From assembly GCA_019925095.2 (NCBI GenBank), contig CM034414.1, forward strand, positions 1,404,001 through 1,468,000: DNA of 64,000 nt, written 5' to 3'. Every line of letters starts with the position of its first letter. The first letter of the stretch is position 1. Below the pieces are notes generated by a model, which made no database searches, was not told the origin of the DNA, and saw only the letters and a list, made by a program, of their open reading frames with translations. The position numbers and the translations under genes were made by a program. Source of the DNA: Dendrolimus kikuchii. Lineage: Eukaryota > Arthropoda > Insecta > Lepidoptera > Lasiocampidae. Of the stretch, positions 55,059 to 64,000 are shown in pieces.

Positions 55059-55763
55059 ACAATAATATACAGTTATAGAGATGGGTGACATTATGCCGCG
55101 TTCACACGATCCGAGTACGCTCGGACATCCTACTGCTCGTATAGTGGCAATTGGTTACATGACATATGTCACTATAAATTCTGAACTTATTTACATATGG
55201 AGTAAAATAAACCATTGTTGGCACCCTCTCAATTTATTCAAGACCAGCCGTGGCGGCGACTTTGTCCGCGTGGGTTTCTTTTTCGTGGAACCCAAAATAG
55301 AGTAAGAAAAAGTAGCGAAGTTACTCCTTATAACATTAGCTATCTGCCAGTGAAAGTCCCGTCAAAATCGGTCCAGCCAACCAGACAGACAAACATTCTA
55401 AATATTGCATTTTTGGAATCCCCCGAATCTGAATTATCACCCTAATTTTTTTTCACATTTTTATTTTGATATTAGAAACAGACACTTAAATTTTATTTCT
55501 CTGTATAGATATTAGGAAATCTGTTTTTTTTATTATTTTGTAGCCATAATTACATTACAATTTGTAAATTGTTACCAACATTATTATTAGTACGGCAACA
55601 AAAAAAAATTGGTTTTTGAATATATCAATAAATAGAGTGCCATCTGTGATACAGGGTATCAAGAGAGCGGCTGCTAAAACATCATACTATTGTCTTAATT
55701 TACAAATATTATGATATTTTCTTTAAGTTAGTCTTAATTGTATGGCTACAAAATAAAAAAATA
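55059..55763. other. 3' flank of the SEA/EGF gene
   Basis: Possible 3' UTR and intergenic DNA. There is a Helitron-like motif GTCAAAATCGGTCCAGCCAA near 55360. Candidate AATAAA-type signals exist at 55627-55632 and 55750-55756, but none can be chosen. Confidence 0.35.
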
Positions 55764-56179
55764 CAGTGTAAACTCTATGTAACATCACTCGACTGAACGA
55801 CAAACTCCCTTAAGCGTCGAAATACAATGATACACTCTATATAGCATTACACCCACTCTAAATAACGACAGCAATTAAGTAATAAAAAGTACCTTTTAAG
55901 TTGCCAAAATTACTAAAAACTACACAGCTGTGTAAGTTATTTTATCGCTTTATTATCCTAGCCCGTAATAAACTCGACTGTCGGCATCACGCATACGGAA
56001 ATTTCTAAGTACTTCCTTTATCACCAAGATGCCTCAATATCGCAAGATATGAATTAAATAAGTAAAAAATAAAACAAAATTACTGGTGCAGCAAAAAATG
56101 TCGGACAAAAAAAACGACAACTCTCTATAACGCCACAAATGCACAGTCCCTTCAGTGTCGTTATATAGAGTTTACAATG
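55764..56179. mobile_element. pogo-like MITE, uninterrupted
   Basis: CAGTGTAAACTCTATGTAAC to TATATAGAGTTTACAATG with TA on both sides. It is the intact form of 23936-24800. Confidence 0.8.
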
Positions 56180-56230
56180 TATGTTGGAAAAAAAAATACA
56201 GAGTGTCGATCATTGGGGCTGGTGCCAACA

Positions 56231-56363
56231 TACATACATACATACATAACTTCACGCCAGTTCCCTTGCGGGGTAGGCACGAACAACAGAGTGCCATTTA
56301 GGTCCATTCTTACACACCTCACTTGCTTCTTTGACATTCATAACTCTTGTCATGCACGCTCGT
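56231..56363 (-). mobile_element. RTE-A 3' fragment, 133 bp
   Basis: Antisense. CTGGTGCCAACA is duplicated at 56219-56230 and 56364-56375. One of the shortest copies. Confidence 0.9.
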
Positions 56364-56375
56364 CTGGTGCCAACA

Positions 56376-57069
56376 ATCGTGCAGTTTACCCTAAAAGAGC
56401 GGCCGATTAATATTTTACTGGAGTTTTTGGCGCGAACTGAAAGGAGATGTTGTGCTGTGCAGTTTTATTTTCTAAAAATGTGTAAAATTACTCTTAAATG
56501 AGCAATAGTTGTAGGATATTGATAGTTTTTGAGTAGTAATTATGTGTTTTTGCGAGAAATGTGAACTATATAGCCACATTTGGGCTTTCGAGTTTTCACA
56601 AGAACTCCGTTGAATGACGTCGTTTGTATCCTACAACACAACGGCGCCTGGCTTAAAGGCCTCGTTGCCAAGCCTTAAACATAAAAAAAATCAAATATTA
56701 CAATTATATTTTCAAATTGAAATCGTTAAAGGCATACGATCGCTGTTTTGGGAATAAAATAAATAACTTATATATTTTGTATAGTTATTATTATTATATA
56801 TTATGTTTTTGTGTAAATAATAAGACTGCTTTCATCGAAGTTATTTTTTATATTTAAAGTTAAAAGTATCTTAAACATTTCTCAGTAGATGTAAGAGTCT
56901 GTACATTTTATAATATGACGTTATTTTGATAATCATATAGGACCTTCAAAGCAAACCGTTGCTAAACAAAATAACGGATGCACAGGAAATTTTCAGTAGT
57001 TTTTCTGTAGTAGAGACGTATTTATTCAAATAATCATACTACCCCTTTAAACTTTCATGATCACTCTTA
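56376..57069. other. Intergenic AT-rich DNA
   Basis: No repeat or gene recognised. Confidence 0.4.
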
Positions 57070-57898
57070 GGGTGCGTTCCTTTAGTAGCTCACAACGCCC
57101 AAAATGCTCCGTCTGCCGTTTCATATGTCGATCACGGTCGTTGTGGTCGTTGCGAAAATGTCACTAATGACCAGTGCCGTAAATAGGGCGGTGCCACCGG
57201 TGCGCAGGCATAGGGCGTAGACTCTGGGGGCGTAAGAATGGCCAGACCAGGCAGAATTATTAGTTTTTCGGTTTGTTCCTGATAAGTTCCCGCTGCGCCC
57301 CTAGTGCTCGATTCCAACACATACCTACCTAACTAGCTACATGCCAGTATCATCAAAAACGTCTGTTAAATCAGACGAAAAATAGCGCCCATTTTTTTTA
57401 GCATCGCACGAGCGTATTTGTGTTCTAGTTCTTTCAAAGACATAGATTTTTCTTCCAAAATGTTTTAGACAATTGGTCCACCAACACCAAGGTCCTTGTG
57501 TGTTATTTTATCACCCTGAATGAAATAAATTAGGCCTATACTCTAGCTAGGGTACCTATAATATCTAAAAATACAAGGCCGCAGTAATAGAAGCTCGCAT
57601 AGGGCGCATAAAAAGCCATTTACGGCACTACTAATGACGTCATCATTTTCGATCACACAGCGCTCACAACGACCCACGTCAAGAGCTGGGTCGAAGTAGA
57701 CATTGATCACAGAGCATTAATTCTCTCTATCGATTGACACAAGAAGGCGCGATTTTCAAATCAACCAATGACATTTGTGTATTTCGTCGTTTATGACAGC
57801 AACGCTCCCTAATCCGTTTCACTGGAGTTTATGATTGTAACGCCCGCAAGCAAGTGGAACGGGAACGTGGGCGTTGTGAGTCTCTTGTGGAACGTAGC
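57070..57898. mobile_element. MITE, larger copy, carrying a hAT-like insertion
   Basis: Ends GGTGCGTTCCTTTAGTAGCT and GAGTCTCTTGTGGAACGTAG match the element at 40679-40931. About 110 bp extra (CATTGATCACAGAGCATTAA...) shows it is a longer form. Confidence 0.75.
57172..57630. mobile_element. hAT-like MITE inside another MITE
   Basis: CAGTGCCGTAAAT and ATTTACGGCACTA ends; CTAATGAC duplicated at 57164-57171 and 57631-57638. The 8 bp duplication and CAGTG start are hAT features. The interior encodes nothing. Confidence 0.85.
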
Positions 57899-58449
57899 CA
57901 TAATAGCCAAGTAGAACTATTATTAGTTTGCTAAAGGAAAATTTCAACGCCATCCAGCTTTGAAGCTAAACATCAAAAAATCTTGTAGATTATGTGAGCT
58001 TAAGATAGATGGCGTTAATAATGCATTTTTTTGTTAAATTTCGTTTAGTAATGGTTTATCTTTAAATTGTGTGAAATAATATTATTAATATAATATTAGT
58101 CACGTAAAATGTTAGAAATGTTAAGTAGTTAAACATAATTAGGATACTGTAGTTTTTTTTTAATGTTAAAAAGTCAATGTATTCATTTAAAATATATTAT
58201 TAAGAAAATGATAAATGTATTTAGATATGTAATATTTTGTAATTAATAATAATATTTTTACCAATATTATTTGTATATTTATACAATGTTATTATTATTA
58301 ATATAAAAAATGTAAAAAGCGAAAATTGATTTTATTTGAATCCAGTGGTACTCAAAGTTTATAATGGTACCCCTGGAGTGGGTTATTAATACAGTTATAA
58401 TTTAAATAATTCCAAGTTTTTTATTCATCCGAAAGGTTGAAACACATTA

Positions 58450-58684
58450 GACGGCTTCTGTGGTTGAGCGGGCTAAGCTATTGCCGGCCTACCTCACTTC
58501 AACGCAGAGGCTCCGGGTTCGATTCCTGGTATAGTAAATTTCGAAAACGTATTTTCTCCGTTATTTACTATGGTCTGGGTGTCTGGGATCGGCCCCAGAG
58601 TAGTCCGTTGTATATTACCCATAACACAAGCGTAACTTGCTTAATTTGGGGATATAAAATGTGTGTTTGTCTAAAAAAAAAAAA
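58450..58684 (+). mobile_element. SINE2 copy, A-tailed
   Basis: GACGGCTTCTGTGGTTGAGC to ATGTGTGTTTGTCTAAAAAA. Confidence 0.85.
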
Positions 58685-60260
58685 GATGTAGCGCGACTAG
58701 CGGGGATCACGTAATTCATTTGGAACCTCAAAGGACGTCGATATGACGTTGTGGTTATTGCGGACTCCTTCACTTGTAGTGCGATATGGGAAATATTAAA
58801 CACACGATTTATCACTAGATATAATATATTCCGATTGGGTTACATATCTTTTATGCTATGAATACAATAATAACATTGTTTTGATCAAGCCCCTCGTGTG
58901 TAGCTGTCAAATTGAGGTATCGAACCTTGTGTTGCCTGGAATGGCCGTCCTAGTGTTGTCAGTGCTAAATATTAATGGTTGCGTTCGAAGAACGCCACAT
59001 TCACATTCAGTGTGACAACGTCAAAAAGTGCAATGGCGCCACCTAGTAGTAGGATTTAGGAACTTTTGAGGTTTTCCAATAAAATTATAAGCGTCGATTA
59101 GGTAAATTATGATTAAAAGCCATAGATAATTTAAAAAAAAATATATGTTTATTATGACATACAAAATTCACATACACAATATTTACCAACATTTTTTGTA
59201 AAATATGATAAAAAAGTCTAAAATTAAGTGAGTATTATAAAAATATAAAATAGTACAATTAATTTAAAAAAAGTAATAAATGCATTTTCTGGCATATTTT
59301 CGAATCAATCGTAAAAGTTCATGAGTGCCCAAGATTTGGATTTTTCACGCCCCTGCACAGATACGAGGAACCCCCTTAAGGTTTGTGCCCTTGCACACAT
59401 CTGCGCGGAGCCCCATTGAGGTTTGCGCCCCCGGGGCTGCCGTCATCACAAGCTTTAAATTACGACCTTTATAAACTTGTCTTTATTTTTTTACTATGTC
59501 TACTATTTTAATTTGATAATAAATATTGGCCGGATATATTCCTGATTTTTATTTAACATTAAATTCTGATAATAATTTATTTTGAAAATTAAAAAAAAAA
59601 CTTCTGTAAAAACAATTCATAACCGGCCAAGGTTGTGTTTAATACGTTTTAGAATTCCGGATAATAAATTAACAACTACAAGTGTCAAACTTGTGTCAAA
59701 ATGCATAGATTATTTTTAAATTTAACATTTTCAAAATGTCAGTTGCACTCTGTATATGGAGAAGAAGTCGCAACACTATAACATGTCAGATTTTTGGTGG
59801 GAACTCGAACTGTCTTGTGCAGTGTTTACTTTTGATGTGCAGCTTTATTTTCCAAAATGCTTAACAATGAACAATGATTATAGAATGTTGATTGTTTTTA
59901 AACAAGAAATCTTAGCTTTTATGAAAATATAATTTTTCAAGATGCTACAAAATTCGATTCCGTAGTATCAGTTAAAGACTTGTAATGTTGAGCTGATATA
60001 GATACTTGGGAGACATGTATATCTACCAAAACATTCGCCACTTTTGCTTTCTACAGCGGACTGTACTGTCTACTCGGAAGTAGAGATTATCTAACAATTA
60101 GGAATATATGAAAATTGTAGAAAAGTGGGGAATACTTTAATAGATAACCATGGTGGATTAATGCATGACAAGGCTGTATGGGTTTAGTAGCTTTGCCTGT
60201 CATTGTGCCTAACTGAAAATAAACCAAGTGACAAGTTACAGTCTATAGATTAATATGGCG
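58685..60260. other. Region between convergent genes
   Basis: AT-rich, no exon on either strand recognised. Near 59330-59440, TTTGTGCCCTTGCACACATC and TTTGCGCCCCCGGGGCTGCC look like a decayed, locally duplicated hAT-type sequence. The 3' UTR of the CUB gene must lie at the right end of this interval. Confidence 0.4.
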
Positions 60261-60382
60261 TTAGTTGTTGATAAAGCAGTTATTGAGTACGTTGTAGCTG
60301 AATCTGTAGCCATTTTCATCTATGTCATCTGTCACCAAGTTGTCAGAATGGAAGTGGACGTAGAGAGGTCCTGGCGGCGTCG
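60261..60382 (-). CDS. CUB-domain gene, last coding exon
   Basis: Acceptor TTCTCCACAG; two bases complete Ser, then TPPGPLYVHFHSDNLVTDD, IDENGYRFSYNVLNNC, FINN and TAA at 60263-60261. The pattern hydrophobic-F-x-S-D then GYRFSY...C is the C-terminal half of a CUB domain. The protein ends five codons after the last Cys, so CUB is its final domain. Extracellular role expected from the family; substrate unknown. Confidence 0.88.
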
Positions 60383-60522
60383 CTGTGGAGAACACAATAT
60401 TTCTATGAGTAACAATGGTCTTCTATGAAAGAGTACATACTTTAGGCCCCCAATAATTCAAATACTTAAAACTAAGAAAGAAATAATTGCACTAAAAACC
60501 AAATTACATGTACGACGGAAAG

Positions 60523-60797
60523 AGTAACGGAGAAAGAATACAATCTCCTGCGGCCGGGCAGTCTGTCGTAAGAGGAGAAAAAACAACACATATCCAAGTG
60601 GTAGGGTGTTTGCCCGTCTGGATGGCTGCCACCCTTGGGCTAGAATATGCTGCCATAACAACCTTGTATCGTATTCCGGCATTAATGACCAGGTCCCAGT
60701 CTCCATTTAGAGAGCAGCAGCACATTGGTATAAGCGATGGTAACTGCTTCCCATCAGGTGGGCCGTCGGCCTGTCCGTTGAACTCATGCAATAAAAA
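60523..60797 (+). mobile_element. Divergent SINE1 copy
   Basis: Sense, GTAACGGAGAAAGAATACAA to CTCATGCAATAAAAAAAAA, with a ~25 bp deletion and many substitutions; in the intron of the CUB gene. Confidence 0.8.
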
Positions 60798-61213
60798 AAA
60801 ACGCTAAGACCGACAGATTCTTTATTCGCTATTATTAGTGTAACAACACGTCTGCCGAAAATACGGTGCCGAAAATTCGGCAAATGAATGATCAGTCTCA
60901 GTGTACAGTTGGCATGACACACCAAACGCGCCGAACAGTCGTATTTACGCAGCGTGTAGTTCAGCGCCTTACGTGATTGCAAATAGTATGACATCTTATT
61001 CTATTCCTTTAAAGTATTAGTTTTGTCAATGTTGGCAGTATGAAGAGGTGAAATTATGTATTTCAAGGATTTAGGGTCAAACTCAAGAAGTTTCTCGGTG
61101 ACCACCAAAAATCGCAGGCGGGCCAAGGACAACACCAGCATCATATAATAATTCTGGTATTATGTAAGGCTGATTTTTTTTTTAATTTATTTACTTTGTT
61201 TATCAAATAATAT

Positions 61214-61909
61214 ACACATACATACATAACTTCACGCCAGTTCCCTTGCGGGGTAGGCACGAACAACAGAGCGCCATTTAGGCCCATTCTTACACACCTC
61301 ACTTGCTTCTTTGACATTCATAACTCTTGTCATGCACACTCGTCTGTTCTTAAGGCTCCTGACATCACCCTCCGCTAGTACACGATCAATTTGATCATGG
61401 AAGGTGTGTCGTGGCCTTCCACGACTTCTGCATCCATCCACTTTTGCATTGTACATCTGTTTAGTCATTCTTTCATCATGCATTCTTTCCACATGCCCGA
61501 ACCACCGGAGCATTCCTTTCCTTACCTTCACCCCGACACTCTCTTTCAGACCAACTCTCTTTCTTACTTCGGTATTACGAACGCGGTCCGCGAGCGTCAC
61601 TCCGCAGATTTTGCGCAGTGCTCGCATCTCAACCGCGTTTACTCTACTTTCATGCTCTCTCATCCATACCCAACTCTCGCTTCCATATGTGAGCGTAGGT
61701 ACCAGCACCGCGTTGTGTATGGCGAGCTGGGCCTTCTGGCTGAGGTTCTTAGCGCCTAGAAGTTTACCTAACGCTCCATTCAAACTATTCCCCAAATTTA
61801 CTCTTCTTTCTATATCAGCGGTGTACCTTCCATCCCTGCTAAAAGCACATCCAAGATATACAAACTCATTCACTTGCTCCAGCATAACATCATCGACCAT
61901 TATCCTTGC
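61214..61909 (-). mobile_element. RTE-A, longest copy
   Basis: Antisense, 696 bp, with ATCAAATAATAT duplicated at 61202-61213 and 61910-61921. A 222-residue open frame (61900-61232) runs [60 protein letters not shown] to AYPARELA. This is the post-RT thumb/C-terminal part of an RTE protein; RT catalytic motifs are upstream and missing. The intact frame suggests recent insertion. Confidence 0.92.
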
Positions 61910-61989
61910 ATCAAATAATATGTTGTGTATAATATCATTAAATTTATTATATGTATGGTTGTATATGAATTTTATGTTATAAATATTTG

Positions 61990-62483
61990 GTACCTACGCT
62001 CACGTATGGAAGCGAGAGTTGGGTATGGAAGAGAGAGCATGAAAGTAGAGTAAACGCGGTTGAGATGCGAGCACTGCGCAAAATCTGCGGAGTGACGCTC
62101 GCGGACCGCGTTCGTAATACCGAAGTAAGAAAGAGAGTTGGTCTGAAAGAGAGTGTCGGGGTGAAGGTAAGGAAAGGAATGCTCCGGTGGTTCGGGCATG
62201 TGGAAAGAATGCATGATGAAAGAATGACTAAACAGATGTACAATGCAAAAGTGGATGGATGCAGAAGTCGTGGAAGGCCACGACACACCTTTCATGATCA
62301 AATTGATCGTGTACTAGCGGAGGGTGATGTCAGGAGCCTTAAGAACAGACGAGTGTGCATGACAAGAGTTATGAATGTCAAAGCAGCAAGTGAGGTGTGT
62401 AAGAATGGGCCTAAATGGCGCTCTGTTGTCCGTGCCTACCCCGCAAGGGAATTGGCGTGAAGTTATGTATGTATGTATGTATG
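61990..62483 (+). mobile_element. RTE-A copy, inverted to its neighbour
   Basis: Sense, 494 bp with (TATG)n. TAAATATTTG is duplicated at 61980-61989 and 62484-62493. Open frame from [20 protein letters not shown] to AYPARELA. About 70 bp from the antisense copy, so RNA across both could form a long hairpin. Confidence 0.92.
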
Positions 62484-62493
62484 TAAATATTTG

Positions 62494-63004
62494 TAAACTT
62501 ATTGAACTATTTGTTTTTATTACCACAATAATATAATGATTAATTAATAATGTAATGGGTTCTCTCTAGGTTCAAGCAGACGATCAGCGTTGGTCTACAA
62601 GGTCGATATTTTTGCTGGGCTTGATCCAATCTATATCACATAATATGTATATCTTCAGATACTTTGTGGTTGTTTTCTCTTTTTTTATTGTGCTTTATTT
62701 ATTACTTCAAATATGTTTGTTTCACTTGTATATGTCCTAAAAATAAACCTGTTTTCTTTCTTTCTATTTTTAGTTACGTAAAAGTATCGGAGCATGTATA
62801 AAATTGTTCAACAACGTTCGCCGAACTTTCGATCGCGTAAAACATCGCATGAAGTATTGATTGCTATTCAAAATACATTAAATACGTTCTCAGCGAAATA
62901 GCGGCTAGACGTAAGGTTCGGCATTACGCCGAACGCTACGTAATTTCGGCAGGTGTGTTGTTAGCCTAAGGGTTCTATTTTTGTCAAAATGACTACAAAC
63001 TTAC
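62494..63004. other. Intron of the CUB gene, right part
   Basis: AT-rich. Patches such as TTCAACAACGTTCGCCGAAC and CGGCATTACGCCGAACG near 62810-62940 look like a decayed TIR element. Nothing assigned. Confidence 0.4.
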
Positions 63005-63201
63005 AAGCAATGATCTGGTTCTCAGCACTTTTCCCGCAGAACTTGGATCCTCGCATGCCATCAGCGGTTTCTGATTCGGGGATGAACAGGTAATCTTGTG
63101 ATTCCGGGACCCCCCGAGACACTGGGTTGTTTTGACAATCGGTGTCCAAGTTAAGATTCTCGTCGGCCCGTGTAGCTATATTGAAGGATGCTGCTGTAAG
63201 C
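63005..63201 (-). CDS. CUB-domain gene, penultimate coding exon
   Basis: Acceptor TATTTGCAG, then LTAASFNIATRADENLNLDT, DCQNNPVSRGVPESQDYLFI, GSKFCGKSAENQIIA, ending one base before GTAAGT. That T plus CG of the next exon gives Ser, and the joined text FCGKSAENQIIASTPPGP is typical mid-CUB. It carries two of the visible Cys. The 5' remainder of the gene lies beyond the right edge or in unrecognised exons. Confidence 0.85.
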
Positions 63202-63207
63202 CTGCAA

Positions 63208-63260
63208 ATAAAGAATAGCATAGAATAGACTTTATTATACAAAAATGCTACTTAAAATCA
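63208..63260 (-). mobile_element. LINE 3' tip
   Basis: GAATAGCATAGAATAGACTT and TATTATACAAAAATGC resemble the antisense tip seen at 21985 and 40645. It lies only 7 bases from the acceptor of the CUB exon, within its polypyrimidine region. Confidence 0.45.
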
Positions 63261-63308
63261 AGAATATCAATATACAAGTCTTATCACCCATAGTGCTATA
63301 TATATATA

Positions 63309-63760
63309 CACATACATACATACATACATGACTTCACGCCAGTTCCCTTGCGGGGTAGGCACGAACAACAGAGCGCTATTTAGGCTAAACACACCTCACT
63401 TGCTTCTTTGACATTCATAACTCTTGTCATGCACGCTCGTCTGTTCTTAAGGCTCCTGACATCACCTTCTGCTAGTACACGATCGATTTGATCATGGAAG
63501 GTGTGTCGTGGCCTTCCACGACTTCTGCATCCATCCACTTTTGCATTGTATATCTGTTTGGTCATTCTTTCCACATGCCCGAACCACCGGAGCATTCCTT
63601 TCCTTACCTTCACCCCGACACTCTCTTTCAGACCAACTGTCTTTCTTACTTCGGTATTACGAACGCGGTCCGCGAGCGTCACTCCGCAGATTTTGCGCAG
63701 TGCTCGCATCTCGACCGCGTTTACTCTACTTTCATGCTCTCTCTTCCATACCCAACTCTA
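63309..63760 (-). mobile_element. RTE-A copy between TA runs
   Basis: Antisense, CATACATACATACATG to CCATACCCAACTCTA, with CTATATATATA-type sequence on both sides, so an insertion into a TA microsatellite is likely. C-terminal frame with small deletions. Confidence 0.85.
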
Positions 63761-63837
63761 TATATATATATATATATACATTTTGGCACATACTAGCAGT
63801 CCCATAAAAATTATGGTATAACCGTTGCATAATCATA

Positions 63838-64000
63838 AGTCGTGGTAGCGTAATGGCTAGCGCACGCGTCCCAGTCTCAAAGGGCGCGGGTTCGATCCTA
63901 GCCGGAATGCATGCACCACTTCGGCAGTTTTCTGACCAAATGTGCATAATGTTACAATTAATACGTTGTGAAAACGTCGTGATGCAACCTGCACATCGAG
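63838..64000 (+). mobile_element. tRNA-derived SINE, cut by the window end
   Basis: GTGGTAGCGTAATGGCTAGC has an A-box-like core and GCGGGTTCGATCCTAGCC a B box. The body continues CGTCGTGATGCAACCTGCAC, the kind of sequence seen in lepidopteran SINEs. It does not fold as an intact tRNA, since no matching acceptor stem closes after the B box. Different family from SINE2. Confidence 0.65.

Noticed and set aside
63838..63905. Possible tRNA gene with A and B boxes
   Set aside because: No acceptor stem closes and the sequence continues into a SINE-like body; treated as a tRNA-derived SINE.

Overview
The window reads as a stretch of moth or butterfly (Lepidoptera) nuclear genome. This is inferred from AT-rich intronic DNA, GT-AG introns, and a very dense load of elements typical of that order: short A-tailed repeats, tRNA-derived SINEs, non-autonomous Helitrons ending in CTAG, and RTE-type LINEs with (TATG)n or (CATA)n tails. 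There are no bacterial operons, rRNA genes or CRISPR arrays.

The main gene lies on the + strand. I could join 19 coding exons from 8336 to about 55058, and every neighbouring pair is consistent in splice phase. They give about 1,180 residues of one open reading frame; the N-terminus lies upstream of the window or was not found. The order is an acidic/proline-rich N-terminal part, a large Thr/Ser/Pro mucin-like exon, a conserved extracellular module, a SEA-like domain, two EGF modules (the first calcium-binding), one transmembrane helix and a cytoplasmic tail of about 195 residues. I infer a type I single-pass, mucin-like SEA/EGF surface protein. I do not recognise an established gene name.

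A second host gene is convergent, on the - strand. Its last two recognisable coding exons (63201-63005 and 60382-60261) join in phase into a CUB domain followed directly by a stop. The 5' part lies beyond the right edge. About 5 kb between the two genes contains only repeats and unassigned AT-rich DNA.

Nearly everything else is transposable-element DNA. Working names used below: RTE-A (16 copies, many with clean target-site duplications), RTE-B, RTE-C and RTE-D (other RTE-like 3' ends), SINE1 (about 20 copies of a ~310 bp A-tailed repeat), SINE2 (tRNA-derived, 6 copies), repeat P, repeat X, several Helitrons, a Jockey-like LINE, two other RT-bearing LINE fragments, solo LTRs, and MITEs related to hAT and pogo.

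Notable structures are a three-level insertion nest at 32.4-36.2 kb; a 0.9 kb inverted duplication at 16.1-19.4 kb enclosing a doubly interrupted LINE; a tandem duplication that produced a decayed second copy of a coding exon at 20.9 kb; a seven-copy 173 bp satellite at 52.1-53.3 kb; and a higher-order minisatellite at 53.8-54.8 kb. The last two lie in introns of the SEA/EGF gene. I found no convincing new defence or enzymatic system; the novelty is in the uncharacterised gene and in the architecture of the repeats.
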